Assembly (NCBI GenBank): GCA_002722315.1
Contig: PBLG01000003.1
Location: 1-60,858 of the forward strand
DNA: 60,858 nucleotides
Source: Lysobacterales bacterium
GTDB taxonomy: Bacteria; Pseudomonadota; Gammaproteobacteria; Xanthomonadales; Wenzhouxiangellaceae
Reading direction: 5' to 3'
Shown here in pieces: positions 45,383-54,890 of the stretch. A program made the translations under genes and the position numbers. Below the pieces are notes generated by a model. That model made no database searches. It was not told the DNA's origin and was given only the letters and a program-made list of their open reading frames with translations. How positions within the stretch are numbered: the first letter of the stretch is position 1; each line of letters begins with the position of its first letter.

Positions 45383-46849
45383 TCAGGCTTCGTGCGCGTC
45401 CCGGCCTACCAGCCTATCCCGTCCGGCGCGCTTTGCCGCCAGCAGCCGGGCATCGGCGCGCTCGAAAGCATCCGACAGGCGCTCGTCGGCGCCGATCTCC
45501 ACCGCGCTGAAGCTCCCGCTCAAGGTGGCGCGATCGCCCACCTCGATGCCGTGGAGATCGCGACGCAGCCGCTCGGCGGTTTCGAGGGCCAGGTTCATCC
45601 CGCTGCCCACCAGCAGCACCATGAATTCGTCGCCGCCGAAACGGCCGATCAGGTCTTCGCCTCTAAGACTCGCCCGGACGGTGCGCGCCACGGCAACGAG
45701 CGCCCGGTCGCCGGCGGTATGCCCGTACTCGTCGTTGATGCGCTTGAAGTGATCGATATCGAAAAGCACCAGCGATACCGGCAGATCCCGCCGCCGCGCC
45801 CGACCCAGCTCGAACTGCGCCCGCTGGAAGAAATGCCGACGGCTGTCGACGCCGGTCAGGGGATCGGCGTCGACCAGGTTCCGCAGGCGCCGGTTCTGGT
45901 CGATGAGCACCGGCACGGACAAGCCGAAGTAACTGCTCGCGGCAATGACGATGACGGCGAACTGGTAAGCCATGGCCTGGTCCATCAGGCCGAGGACGTC
46001 GACCAGCACCGCGGCCGCCACGCTGAACGCGGCGACGCTCGCGGCGACCCGCAACGCGCTCTCCGTGTAGGTGATCCACATTTGCGGCAGGATGAGAAAG
46101 AACACCGCGAACGCCAGCAGTTCGGAACGCCCGAATTGCGCCGTGACGAGCATCAGCAGCGCCAGCAACACAATGACCAGGGCGACCTTGCCCAGCCAGA
46201 ACGAGGCCGGAGAATCGGTGCGCAGCAGGCCGAGTTCGCGCAGTCGATCGCCGGCCGCTGAATTGCCCCTCACCAGCAGGCCTGCAAACAAAGGACCCAA
46301 CACGATCGCACCGGCCATGTCGCCGATCCACCACGGAATCCAGGTCTCGTTGATGCTGCCGGCTTCCAGGGTGCCGGCCACGGCCAGCGCCCGCGTGCCC
46401 AGCAGTGATGCCGCCAGGGCAGAAAGCGTGGCCAACATCAGAAAAGCGATGATCAACGTCGGCAGACGCTCGCCGCTTCCGCGGACGAACAGCCGACGCA
46501 GGGCCGCGGCCCCGGCCCAGTAAGCACCGACGTGCGCCAGGCTGAACAACGTACCCGCCGCCAGGGTCTGGGTCCACGGCTGTGACACACCGTATAACGC
46601 GTTGCTCCAGAACGTCACGACGATGCCGCAGGCCAGCAAGACCGGCAATGGACGAAAACCCAGCACGAGGAATGCGGCAAACGAAAGTCCGGCAGGCGGA
46701 AACCAGATGCTCGCGTGCGGCGCATATTCCATCAGCGCCGACAGGCGCCAGAGCACCAGCCAGGCTGCGCCAAGCACCAGCGGCTGGCCGAGCCAGGCCG
46801 CCAGCGTCCCGCCGAACAATCCCGGATACTTGTCGCCGGTTCGTTCCAA
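45383..46849 (-). CDS. MASE1-domain diguanylate cyclase
   Basis: A 488-residue membrane enzyme predicted to make cyclic di-GMP. A MASE1 sensor of about eight to nine helices covers residues 15-320 (HASIWFPPAGLSFAAFLVLG is the family motif). A complete GGDEF domain follows (DADPLTGVDSRRHFFQ onward), with an intact active site in RFGGDEF near residue 405. An inhibitory RxxD site (RGED) lies five residues before GGDEF, so product inhibition is likely. The start is a TTG at 46849; no ATG precedes the first helix in frame. Confidence 0.9.
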   Translation of the reverse strand: MERTGDKYPGLFGGTLAAWLGQPLVLGAAWLVLWRLSALMEYAPHASIWFPPAGLSFAAFLVLGFRPLPVLLACGIVVTFWSNALYGVSQPWTQTLAAGTLFSLAHVGAYWAGAAALRRLFVRGSGERLPTLIIAFLMLATLSALAASLLGTRALAVAGTLEAGSINETWIPWWIGDMAGAIVLGPLFAGLLVRGNSAAGDRLRELGLLRTDSPASFWLGKVALVIVLLALLMLVTAQFGRSELLAFAVFFLILPQMWITYTESALRVAASVAAFSVAAAVLVDVLGLMDQAMAYQFAVIVIAASSYFGLSVPVLIDQNRRLRNLVDADPLTGVDSRRHFFQRAQFELGRARRRDLPVSLVLFDIDHFKRINDEYGHTAGDRALVAVARTVRASLRGEDLIGRFGGDEFMVLLVGSGMNLALETAERLRRDLHGIEVGDRATLSGSFSAVEIGADERLSDAFERADARLLAAKRAGRDRLVGRDAHEA

Positions 46850-47033
46850 TGCTGTCCCGTTGATGAAAGTGATCGAAGTGAATGCAGTCGACCCGCCGGG
46901 CGCAGTCGATCGCCACCGGAGCCTGTTTGGATGATATCAGCCCCGCTCCGGGAGCGACCACGGCATGACAGGGTCGCGGTCTTGCGTATCATCACCCCAT
47001 GAACATCCGTGCCGCGCGCCCTGGAGGCCAGCC

Positions 47034-48842
47034 ATGACCCCGGACCTGATGGCCTTGCTGCTGATCATGGCCGTGACCTTCGGCTTGTTCGTCAGCAACC
47101 GTTTCCGGCTCGACCTGGTGGCGGTCACCGCGCTTCTGGCGCTTTTCGCGACCGGTCTTGTGGACACCGACGAAGCGCTGGCCGGCTTCTCGCACCCGCT
47201 GGTCATCATGATTGCCGGCCTTTTCGTTGTCGGCGGCGCCTTGTTCCGCACCGGCGTGGCCGACGCGATGGGCCGCTGGCTCGAGCGCACTGCGGGCGCC
47301 GGCATCCGGTCGATGATGGTTTCGGTAATGCTGGTCGCGGCATTGCTTTCGGCCTTCATCAGTTCCACCGGCACCGTCGCGGTGCTGATCCCGGTGGTCA
47401 TGGCGCTGGCCCATGCGCGCAATGTCAACCCGTCGAAGCTGATGATTCCGCTGGCCTTCGGCAGCCTGTTCGGCGAGATGCTGACACTGATCGGCACGCC
47501 GCCCAACCTGATCGTCAGCGCCGCCCGAGCCGACACCGGCGCCGGGCCGTTCGGTTTCTTCGATTTCACGCTGCCGGGGCTTTTCATGCTGGGCGTCGGC
47601 CTCGCGTTCTTCGGCCTGCTCGGGCACCGGCTTGTACCCGACCGCGGCGACCGGAATCGGCCGTCCGGGGGCGCGGACGAGCGCGAGTTGGCCGATGAGT
47701 ACCGACTCACCGATCACCTGGTGCGCGTGGCCGTCCCGGACGAGTCGCCGCTACGCGGACTGAGTCTGATCGATTCGGCCCTGCGCACACGCTACCGGGT
47801 CACCGCGTTGGCCATCAGCAGCCGAACGGCGCGCGGCAGGCAGACGCGCCGGGCCGAGTCCGGCAGCGTGATCCGCAGCGGCGACGAGCTGGTGATTGCC
47901 GGTGAAACCGACGCGATCGATCAGCTGTGCAAATCGCTCGGGCTCGAACGCCTCGACGAACATCCCGAGCTGCCGACCTCGGTTCATCTCCTCGAGGCCG
48001 TGATCCCGCCGCGATCGCGTTTCTCGGGCAAGACCCTGCGCGAGCTCAGGCTGCATTCCGGCGCCGGCGTCACCGTGCTGGCGCATCGGCCGATACGCAG
48101 CGAACCGATCGCGCCGCCAGACCTGGACCGGCCGCTGGAAGTCGGCGACGCGGTGTTGGTAACCGGGCGCGTGCCTGCCCTGCAGCGAGTGGCCGAGAAC
48201 GCACGCGACCTGGTGCTGCTGGGCGGCGACCTTTCGCTGCGCACCCGGCGCACGGCCAGGGCACCGGCGGCGATCGTGATCATGCTGCTCATGCTCGCAA
48301 CCATGACGCTCGGGCTGGTGCCGAACGTGATCGCGGTCCTGGCGGCCGCGGTCGCGATGCTGTTCAGTCGTTGCCTGACGGTCGAGGAAGCCTTCGGCGG
48401 CATCAACTGGGAAAGCGTCATCCTGATCGCCGCGATTCTGCCCATGGCCACCGCGCTGGAAAATACCGGCGGCATGGCGCTGGCGGCCAGCGCGCTGTTC
48501 GAACTGGCACAGGGATATGGACCCCACGCGCTGATCGTCGCGATATTCGTTCTGACCTCGGGCCTGAGCCAGCTGGTTTCCAACACCGCCACCACGGTGC
48601 TGGCCGCGCCGATCGCGCTGAGCGCGGCCACCGCCATGGGCATCGACCCCGACGCCGTTCTGATCACGGTTGCCATCGCCGCATCGACCGCGTTCGCCAC
48701 ACCGGTAGCCTCGCCGGTCAATACGCTGGTCTACAATCCCGGCGACTACCGGTTCTCCGACTTCGCCCGCGTCGGTATCCCGCTGCAGCTGCTGGTTCTC
48801 GTCGCCACGCTCATCGTCGTGCCGCTGTTCTTTCCGTTCTGA
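47034..48842 (+). CDS. SLC13-type anion symporter with two TrkA-C domains
   Basis: A 602-residue inner-membrane transporter of the DASS/SLC13 (CitT/SLT1-like) group. It has two halves of about six helices each, with the paired anion/sodium motifs SSTGTVAVLIPV (about residue 115) and SNTATTVLAAPI (about 523). Between them, from about 205 to 395, two cytoplasmic RCK_C/TrkA-C domains occur (VAVPDESPLRGLSL onward, and AVIPPRSRFSGKTLREL onward). Members move sulfate, silicate, dicarboxylates or similar anions; this one cannot be assigned. CTGGAGG seven bases before the ATG fixes the start. Confidence 0.9.
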   Translation: MTPDLMALLLIMAVTFGLFVSNRFRLDLVAVTALLALFATGLVDTDEALAGFSHPLVIMIAGLFVVGGALFRTGVADAMGRWLERTAGAGIRSMMVSVMLVAALLSAFISSTGTVAVLIPVVMALAHARNVNPSKLMIPLAFGSLFGEMLTLIGTPPNLIVSAARADTGAGPFGFFDFTLPGLFMLGVGLAFFGLLGHRLVPDRGDRNRPSGGADERELADEYRLTDHLVRVAVPDESPLRGLSLIDSALRTRYRVTALAISSRTARGRQTRRAESGSVIRSGDELVIAGETDAIDQLCKSLGLERLDEHPELPTSVHLLEAVIPPRSRFSGKTLRELRLHSGAGVTVLAHRPIRSEPIAPPDLDRPLEVGDAVLVTGRVPALQRVAENARDLVLLGGDLSLRTRRTARAPAAIVIMLLMLATMTLGLVPNVIAVLAAAVAMLFSRCLTVEEAFGGINWESVILIAAILPMATALENTGGMALAASALFELAQGYGPHALIVAIFVLTSGLSQLVSNTATTVLAAPIALSAATAMGIDPDAVLITVAIAASTAFATPVASPVNTLVYNPGDYRFSDFARVGIPLQLLVLVATLIVVPLFFPF

Positions 48843-48848
48843 ATACGG

Positions 48849-50327
48849 TCAAAGGCCGTCGCGCTGCTCGACCTGCCGGTTGCGCGCCAGAATGAGCTTG
48901 TAGGCAACGTAATACTTGTAGATATTGCGAACGTAGTCGACCGTCTCGCGACCGATGCGGCGCGCCGCGATCACTTCCACGTGGTCGAACCAGCGGTTCG
49001 GGTCCAGCCCCTCGGTACGGGCCTCGGTCCTGAGCTCGCGGACCCGGCGCGGACCGGCGTTGTACGATGCCAGCGCCAGCAGAAGCCTGTCTTCTTCGGC
49101 GATTTCGGGCTCGTCGTAGTAACGGTCGATCATGAACCTGACGTACTTGGCCGCGGCATGGATGTTGTTGCCCAGCTCCGTGACGTCGCCGACGTCCATT
49201 TCGGCGCCGGTGGACGGCAGCAACTGCATGACGCCGACCGCACCGGCCGGCGAGCGCACGGAGTGATCCAGCCTGGATTCCTGGTAGCCCTGCGCTGTCA
49301 TCAGCAGCCAGTCCAGGTCGTAGCGGCCGGCATACTCGCGAAAAAGGTCGGCGAGTTGCCTGAAACGCGCCAGTTCCTCCTCGGCCGCAGGATTGCTGAC
49401 CCAGCGCGTGTCCTCGAGAAAACGCTGGAACTGGATGTTGCCGAACAAAGTGCCGGCCCGGTGGGTTTCCAGGAACTCGTCCAGTTCGGCCTTCAGCGCC
49501 CGGCTCTCCGGGCGAACCGCGAAAGCGATGTCCGCGCCGCTTCTCAGCGTAATGTCCTGGTGCACCTTCAATTCCGGAAGCACCTGCGACCAGAACCCGG
49601 CCAGGTACTCGTCGGCCACGGCGTAGTCGGCCACCCCCGCGTTGACCATCTCCAGCACGTCGCCGACCTCGAAATGACCCGGCGCCAATTCCAGCTGCAT
49701 CGGCTTCAGCCCATTGTCAACGAGCACGCCGTTGGCCCGTTGCAGGCTATCGAAATAGCTGGAATCTCTACGCACCAGCACGCTCCGGCCGGCCATGTCG
49801 GCCAAATCTTCCACGCTCTCGGCGCTGCTACCGGAGACCAGCAATTCCCGCACGTTTCGCGCCAGCGGCTCGGTGAACAGCACCGACTCGGCGCGTTCGG
49901 GCGTGACCGTCAGGTCGGCCGCGATCAGGTCACCGCGTCCGGCCAACAGCCACGGAATCAGACGATCGCGCGTCACGGGCACCAGTACCACCGACACTTT
50001 CAGCAGACCGCTGTCGAGCTTGTCGTTGATCTGTTCTTCGAACGCGCGCATGAAGGCGTGGCTGAGGCCGCGCTGGTTGCCCTCGCGATCGAGAAAATAG
50101 AATGTCCTGCTGTAAGGTACCAGCGCGCGGATTGTGCGTCGCTCGATCATGACCGGCAAATCGCCACCTGCGCGGTCGGTCACGCCGATCGGGCTGCCGG
50201 CCAGCGGATCCCGACCGCTGCCGGTCGTCTGCTCCGAGATTGCTGGCGCGGTATCGTCGGCTGAATCGCTGCACGCAACAATCCCGGCCAGCAGGACCGG
50301 GGCAAGGACAAGGCGGAAAGCGTTCAT
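48849..50327 (-). CDS. mltF: MltF-like membrane-bound lytic transglycosylase
   Basis: A 492-residue lipoprotein that cleaves peptidoglycan. The lipobox is LAGIVAC with Cys at residue 19. A solute-binding-protein-type domain (about 65-315, VPYSRTFYFLDREGNQRGLS and AADLTVTPERAESVLFTEP) regulates the enzyme in MltF. The C-terminal SLT domain carries the catalytic Glu350 in AQGYQESRLDH, then GVMQLLPSTGAEM and LALASYNAGPRRV. The family length is about 500. It converges on the SLC13 gene and precedes nothing obviously linked. Confidence 0.9.
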   Translation of the reverse strand: MNAFRLVLAPVLLAGIVACSDSADDTAPAISEQTTGSGRDPLAGSPIGVTDRAGGDLPVMIERRTIRALVPYSRTFYFLDREGNQRGLSHAFMRAFEEQINDKLDSGLLKVSVVLVPVTRDRLIPWLLAGRGDLIAADLTVTPERAESVLFTEPLARNVRELLVSGSSAESVEDLADMAGRSVLVRRDSSYFDSLQRANGVLVDNGLKPMQLELAPGHFEVGDVLEMVNAGVADYAVADEYLAGFWSQVLPELKVHQDITLRSGADIAFAVRPESRALKAELDEFLETHRAGTLFGNIQFQRFLEDTRWVSNPAAEEELARFRQLADLFREYAGRYDLDWLLMTAQGYQESRLDHSVRSPAGAVGVMQLLPSTGAEMDVGDVTELGNNIHAAAKYVRFMIDRYYDEPEIAEEDRLLLALASYNAGPRRVRELRTEARTEGLDPNRWFDHVEVIAARRIGRETVDYVRNIYKYYVAYKLILARNRQVEQRDGL

Positions 50328-50436
50328 GGCATCTCCCTGTTGCGGTCGGTCGACCGCGACGAATATGACGTCAGGGTATCAGCGACGGCGTCAACGACCG
50401 CGGACCGTTCTGCATTCGGTTCGGAAACGAGCGGTC

Positions 50437-51045
50437 TCAGCCTCGATGCCGTGATTCCAGCGTGCGACAGACTTCTTCCAGCGAAACGTCGCTGGCGGCC
50501 AGCGTCACCAGCAGGTGATAAAGCAGGTCGGCCGATTCTTCGACAAGCTCATCGTGGTCACCGGCGACGGCGGCCAGTGCCACTTCAACCCCTTCTTCCC
50601 CGACCTTCTGGGCACATCGCTTGACGCCCTCGGACAACAGGCGGGCGGTATAGCTGGATTCGGGATCGGCGCCGACGCGCGACTCGACAATGCGCTCGAG
50701 CCGGGCCAGGAAGCCCGCCGACGGGTGAACCTCGTCGCCCCAGCACGTATCGGTGCCCAGGTGGCAGGTGGGACCGTGGGGAATGGCCTGAACGAGCAGC
50801 GTATCGCCGTCGCAGTCTGCCTGTATTTCGGCAAGCTCCAGCTTATTGCCCGATGTCTCGCCCTTGGTCCACAACCGCTGCTTGCTCCTGGAAAAAAAGG
50901 TGACGTGACCGGTGGCCCGCGTCTTTTCCAGCGCTTCGCGATTCATGTAGCCCAGCATCAGCACCCGGCCGGTGCCGGCGTCCTGCACCACCGCCGGCAT
51001 CAACCCGTCGACCTTGTGCCAGTCGAGATTTTCAAGATTGCTCAT
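50437..51045 (-). CDS. hisI: Bifunctional HisIE: phosphoribosyl-AMP cyclohydrolase and phosphoribosyl-ATP pyrophosphatase
   Basis: Performs the second and third steps of histidine synthesis. The 202-residue fusion has the HisI half first ([40 protein letters not shown], with zinc Cys in CDGDTLLV and [12 protein letters not shown]). The HisE half follows from about residue 115 ([12 protein letters not shown] and [14 protein letters not shown]). The order I-E in one chain is usual for gammaproteobacteria. It is the last gene of the his operon, 56 bp beyond the arsS-like gene. Confidence 0.95.
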   Translation of the reverse strand: MSNLENLDWHKVDGLMPAVVQDAGTGRVLMLGYMNREALEKTRATGHVTFFSRSKQRLWTKGETSGNKLELAEIQADCDGDTLLVQAIPHGPTCHLGTDTCWGDEVHPSAGFLARLERIVESRVGADPESSYTARLLSEGVKRCAQKVGEEGVEVALAAVAGDHDELVEESADLLYHLLVTLAASDVSLEEVCRTLESRHRG

Positions 51046-51101
51046 ATCGTTTCTCTTCAAATTTGTCGTGTCGACCCGGCCATCTTCATCATTCCCCGCT
51101 G

Positions 51102-52067
51102 TCATGCACCATTCAATGCACCGCCGCAGCTCGAGCCCTGGCCCGCCGTGCAGCCGTAACAGTGATCGGCAACGGCGATGCCGCGCGGCACTTCGTCCAG
51201 CTTCAGCAGGTCGGCCAGGTGCGTGTGCTCTTCAGCATTGCCCAGTGGCAGTCCCAGCATCTGGTTGAAATCGCAGTCGTAGACGTAGCCCCGGTAATCC
51301 ACGCTGACCAGGTCGCGGCACATCACGCCATTGAGGTTCTCGCGCCGGTAGCTGTTCTTGAGCAGCGTCATGTAGTCGTCGACCTGCCCCTTGGCCAGCA
51401 ACACCGCACCGAAGCGCTTGATCGGCATGTTGGCGATCGTGTACAGGTTGTTGAAGACGATGCCGAACTCGGCAGCCAGCAGACGCCGGTAATCGGCAGC
51501 AAGGGCTTCCTGCGGCGGCGGCAGGCTGGCGCCGACCGGGTTGTAGACGAGGTTGAGCACCAGGCCCGTATCCGGCTTGCCGTAGCCGTATTCATTCAGG
51601 GTCTGAAGCGCGCTGATAGAGGCCTCGAAGACGCCATTGCCGCGCTGGGCGTCCACGTTCTCCTTCGAATGGCACGGCAGCGATGCGATGGTCTCGACAC
51701 GATGCTCGGCCAGGAAGGGCGCGACCCAGTCGTAGCCGGGCTCTTCCATGATGGTCGGGTTCAGCCGGTCCATCACGTGCACGCCGCGCGCGCGCGCCTC
51801 GCCGACCAGCCAGCGGAACTCGGGGTTCATTTCGGGCGAACCGCCGGTCACGTCCAGCGTGCCGATACCGAAGTGATCGATCACTGCCAGCGCCTGTGCC
51901 ATGGTCGCGCGATCCATCAGTTCGGTGCGGTTCGGGCCGGCGTTGACGTGGCAGTGCGTGCAGGCGATGTTGCACAGATAGCCGAGGTTCATCTGGAGCG
52001 TATCCAGCGATCGTCTTCGAATCGCGGGAAAGTCGGATTTTTCGAGCAGGGGCCAACTGTTTCTCAT
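51102..52067 (-). CDS. arsS: ArsS-like radical SAM/Cys-rich protein inside the his operon
   Basis: A 321-residue radical SAM protein. The cluster-binding motif CNIACTHC is at residues 32-39, with [16 protein letters not shown] further on and a Cys-rich C terminus ([20 protein letters not shown], then [14 protein letters not shown]). This matches the family that includes ArsS, implicated in arsenosugar synthesis (formerly DUF3641). No arsM or other arsenic gene is nearby. It lies 28 bp after hisF and 56 bp before hisI, on the same strand. The gene symbol rests on family resemblance. Confidence 0.85.
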   Translation of the reverse strand: MRNSWPLLEKSDFPAIRRRSLDTLQMNLGYLCNIACTHCHVNAGPNRTELMDRATMAQALAVIDHFGIGTLDVTGGSPEMNPEFRWLVGEARARGVHVMDRLNPTIMEEPGYDWVAPFLAEHRVETIASLPCHSKENVDAQRGNGVFEASISALQTLNEYGYGKPDTGLVLNLVYNPVGASLPPPQEALAADYRRLLAAEFGIVFNNLYTIANMPIKRFGAVLLAKGQVDDYMTLLKNSYRRENLNGVMCRDLVSVDYRGYVYDCDFNQMLGLPLGNAEEHTHLADLLKLDEVPRGIAVADHCYGCTAGQGSSCGGALNGA

Positions 52068-52095
52068 TTCGGTATACCGGGTAGAGCCATCCGCA

Positions 52096-52902
52096 TCATT
52101 GCACAGGGGCCGTGGATTCGGCCTGCAGGCGCGTTTCGATACCGTTGGCGCTCAGCCACGCCTTGAGCGCCGGAATCGGAATCCGGCCGGAGTGAAATAC
52201 CGTGGCGGCCAGCGCGCCGTCGACGTCTGCGCGCCGGAACACCTCGAGAAAGTGCTCGCGCGCGCCGGCGCCGCCCGAGGCGATCAACGGCACGTCGCAA
52301 ATGGTCCGCATCTCGGCAAGCTGGTCGATGTCGTAGCCGTCTTGCACGCCGTCGGCGTCCATGCAGTTGAGCACGATCTCGCCTGCGCCGAGCCGCTGGA
52401 CCTGTTCGACCCAGGCGCGGGTATCGAGATCGGGATCGATCATGTTGTCCGGGTCGCCGGTGTTGGCGCGCAGCCTGTAACAGCCTTTGCCATTGACGAC
52501 CTCCCGCATCGAGTCGATGCCGATGACCACGCACTGGCTGCCGAAAGTGTCGGCCAGCTCGCGCACCAGCTGCGGTCGCTTCAATGCCGGGCTGTTGACC
52601 GATATCTTGTCGGCACCGGCGTGAAGCACGGCGCGCGCACGGTCTACGTCGCGAATGCCGCCGGCGACGGCGAACGGGATGTCGATCTCGGCGGCAACCC
52701 GCTCCACCCATTCGACCTCGACGCTGCGCTGCTCCGGACTCGCGGTGATGTCGTAGAACACGAGCTCGTCGGCGCCCTGGTCGCGGTAGGCCCGCGCGCG
52801 CTCGATGATGTCGCCCATGTCGACGTGGTCGCGGAACTTCACGCCCTTGACCACTCGGCCTGCACGAACATCCAGGCATGGGATGATACGAACGGCAACC
52901 AT
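52096..52902 (-). CDS. hisF: Imidazole glycerol phosphate synthase cyclase subunit
   Basis: With HisH, converts PRFAR and ammonia to imidazole glycerol phosphate and AICAR. The 268-residue TIM barrel has the catalytic Asp in RIIPCLDVRAGRVVKG, the second acidic residue in LNCMDADGVQDGYD, and phosphate motifs AVAGGIRD and IASGGAGAREHF. Its ATG shares one base with the hisA stop. The C terminus is about 12 residues longer than the usual 256. Confidence 0.96.
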   Translation of the reverse strand: MVAVRIIPCLDVRAGRVVKGVKFRDHVDMGDIIERARAYRDQGADELVFYDITASPEQRSVEVEWVERVAAEIDIPFAVAGGIRDVDRARAVLHAGADKISVNSPALKRPQLVRELADTFGSQCVVIGIDSMREVVNGKGCYRLRANTGDPDNMIDPDLDTRAWVEQVQRLGAGEIVLNCMDADGVQDGYDIDQLAEMRTICDVPLIASGGAGAREHFLEVFRRADVDGALAATVFHSGRIPIPALKAWLSANGIETRLQAESTAPVQ

Positions 52903-53660
52903 TACCGGCCGACCTCGGCCGCTCGACCGTCCTGGAAACGGCCGATGGCATCCATGGAGACACGGCCCTCGAGCAACGCGCGCCCGACGATGCAGCCGTG
53001 CACGCCGGTAGCGGCCACCGCCTCGATATCGCCCTCGGAGCCGATTCCACCCGAGGCCTGGACCTTGAGCGCCGGGAATCGTTCTTGCAGTTCCTCGTAC
53101 AACTCGACGCCGGCGCCGCTCAGCATGCCGTCGCGCTCGATATCGGTGCACAGCAGATGCTCCAGGCCGGCGCCGGTCAGGTGCTCGAGCAGCTCGAACA
53201 GATCCTGCCCGCCGGGCTCGGTCCATCCTGCCGCCTGCGGCATCCAGCGGCCGCCGGCGTCGCGCTTGACGTCCAGGCCCGCGACGAGGCGCTCGGCGCC
53301 GAACGACTCGATCCAATCGCACACGGCTTGAGGATCGCGCACGCACACGCTGCCGATGACGACCCGGGCCGCCCCGGCATCCAGGCGTGCCTGGACATCG
53401 GCCTCGCCGCGCACGCCGCCGCCGGTCTGCACCGGAACATCCAGCGCGCGGCAGACCTCTCCGATCAGTTCGAGGTTGCCGTCTCCGCCGTCCAGGGCCG
53501 AATCGAGATCGACGATGTGGATCAGTCCGGCGTCGGCGTCCCGGTACAGGCGGGCCTGTTCGAGCGCAGATTCGTCATAGCGCGTCTCGCGCGCGTAGTC
53601 GCCCTGCTGCAGGCGAACGACGCGGCCGTGGCGAAGATCAATGGCGGGTATCAGTATCAT
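52902..53660 (-). CDS. hisA: ProFAR isomerase HisA
   Basis: Isomerises 5'-ProFAR to PRFAR. The 252-residue barrel begins MILIPAIDLRHGRVVRLQQG with the catalytic Asp8, and shows VQTGGGVRG, the second Asp in CTDIERDGMLSG, and VQASGGIGSEGD. hisF follows immediately, overlapping by one base. Upstream it is separated from hisH by 235 bp of palindromic repeat DNA. Confidence 0.96.
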   Translation of the reverse strand: MILIPAIDLRHGRVVRLQQGDYARETRYDESALEQARLYRDADAGLIHIVDLDSALDGGDGNLELIGEVCRALDVPVQTGGGVRGEADVQARLDAGAARVVIGSVCVRDPQAVCDWIESFGAERLVAGLDVKRDAGGRWMPQAAGWTEPGGQDLFELLEHLTGAGLEHLLCTDIERDGMLSGAGVELYEELQERFPALKVQASGGIGSEGDIEAVAATGVHGCIVGRALLEGRVSMDAIGRFQDGRAAEVGR

Positions 53661-53700
53661 GCGAATGCCTGCGTAGTGACCGGAATGGAAAACAAGCGTG

Positions 53701-53873
53701 AACCACGAAGGCCACGAAGAACACGAAGGATAAACAACACACTCTGATTGTTGAACGCGAACTGACAGGTCCCGAAGCCCGACGATGCACCCGTGCAAAA
53801 CTTGAAATCGAATCGGCCGATTTTCCGGTTGTTCTTTTCGAATTTCTTCGTGTTCTTCGTGCCCTTCGTGGCT
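53701..53873. repeat. Long inverted repeat with CACGAAG-type arms between hisH and hisA
   Basis: Left arm 53701-53730 (AACCACGAAGGCCACGAAGA onward) and right arm 53843-53873 (its near-perfect inverse) are built of a nine-base period, CACGAAGAA or CACGAAGGC. The 110-bp centre has no gene. The CCACGAAG motif family is common in intergenic DNA of environmental bacteria. In RNA the arms would form a long hairpin within the his transcript. Confidence 0.8.
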
Positions 53874-53895
53874 ATCCGCCTTTCAATAATCACTT

Positions 53896-54483
53896 TCAAC
53901 CCTCCAGGAAATTCCGCAACAGCCGGGCGCCGGCGGCGGCCGATTTTTCGGGGTGGAACTGGCACGCGGCGAAGTTGCCACGGCGCACGATCGCGGCGAA
54001 CTCTCGGCCGTGCTCGCTGGTGGCCACGGCCGAACCGGCGGGTGCGGCATAGCTGTGGACGAAATAGAACCATTCGTGGCCGTCCAGGCCCCGGGCCAGC
54101 GGGTCGTCGGCCTTCCACGCGAGCCGGTTCCAGCCCATGTGCGGCAGGCGCAGTCCCGGCTCGGCGGGCAATCGGGCCACGCGGCCGGGTATCAGCCCCA
54201 GGCACGGCGTATCGCCTTCTTCCGACGATTCGAACATCAGCTGCAGGCCGAGACAGACGCCCAACACCGGCTGGGTCAGCCCGCGGATCACGTCGACCAG
54301 CCCGTGTTCGCGCAACGCATTCATCGACCATGCCGCGGCGCCCACGCCGGGCAGGATGACGCGGCTTGCGCCCCGGACCTCGTCGACGTCGCGCGTCAGC
54401 ACGCTTTCGGCGCCCAGTCGGTTCAACGCCTGCACCACCGACCCCAGGTTCGCCCCGCCTGAGTTGATCACCGCGATGGTCAT
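53896..54483 (-). CDS. hisH: Imidazole glycerol phosphate synthase glutaminase subunit
   Basis: Class I glutamine amidotransferase that feeds ammonia to HisF. The 195-residue protein shows the nucleophile Cys in LGVCLGLQLM, the oxyanion strand PGVGAAAWSM, and the late catalytic His-Glu in CQFHPEKS. The start INSGGANLGSV matches xanthomonad-type HisH rather than the enterobacterial DYGMGN pattern. It is isolated on both sides by repeat blocks, so it must be translated from its own ribosome site within the operon. Confidence 0.95.
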   Translation of the reverse strand: MTIAVINSGGANLGSVVQALNRLGAESVLTRDVDEVRGASRVILPGVGAAAWSMNALREHGLVDVIRGLTQPVLGVCLGLQLMFESSEEGDTPCLGLIPGRVARLPAEPGLRLPHMGWNRLAWKADDPLARGLDGHEWFYFVHSYAAPAGSAVATSEHGREFAAIVRRGNFAACQFHPEKSAAAGARLLRNFLEG

Positions 54484-54517
54484 CGCTCTCTCGCCACTTG
54501 ATCGAACGGCAAAAGCA

Positions 54518-54617
54518 AAGGCTCAGGACAGCTCTCGCTAAGGCGCAAAGGCGCCAAGGAAAAGCGAGTCAAAGGCGTTTTCTCGCAGAGACGCAGAGAC
54601 GCGGAGAAAGGCAAAGT
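54518..54617 (+). repeat. CGCAGAGACGCAGAG-type repeat, direct copy 1
   Basis: GGACAGCTCTCGCTAAGGCG onward to CTCGCAGAGACGCAGAGACG and the following GGAGAAAGGCAAAG. It lies in the gene-free stretch 54484-55051 between hisB and hisH. Copy 2 follows in the same orientation and copy 3 is inverted. Confidence 0.82.
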
Positions 54618-54618
54618 C

Positions 54619-54725
54619 AAAGGCTGAAATTCAGGACAGCTCTCGCGAAGGCGCAAAGGCGCGAAGGAAAGGCACGTCAAAGGCGTCCTCTCGCAGAGGC
54701 GCGGAGACGCAGAGAAAGGCAAGGG
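54619..54725 (+). repeat. CGCAGAGACGCAGAG-type repeat, direct copy 2
   Basis: Same order of blocks as copy 1 (GGACAGCTCTCGCGAAGGCG, GCAAAGGCGCGAAGG, then CTCGCAGAGGCGCGGAGACG), with scattered differences. The head-to-tail spacing is about 110 bp. Confidence 0.82.
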
Positions 54726-54745
54726 CAAAAGCTTGAACAGGTTTT

Positions 54746-54832
54746 GTAGCCCGGACAAGCGCGTAGCGCGCATCCGGGAACGCGGGCTGGATCGTCTGCT
54801 GACCCCGGGTGCGCTTTGCTTACCCGGGCTAC
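54746..54832. repeat. GTAGCCCGG...CCGGGCTAC inverted repeat
   Basis: Arms GTAGCCCGG (54746-54754) and CCGGGCTAC (54824-54832), with inner GCATCCGGGAACGC and CCCCGGGTGCGC segments. This is a different repeat type from the flanking copies and separates the direct pair from the inverted copy. Similar GTAGCCCGGATAAG-like elements are frequent between genes in gammaproteobacteria. Confidence 0.75.
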
Positions 54833-54890
54833 GGGGTTGAGTTTTGTTCGATTTCCTTAGCGCCTTTGCGTCCAGGAGGCGAGCATCTTC

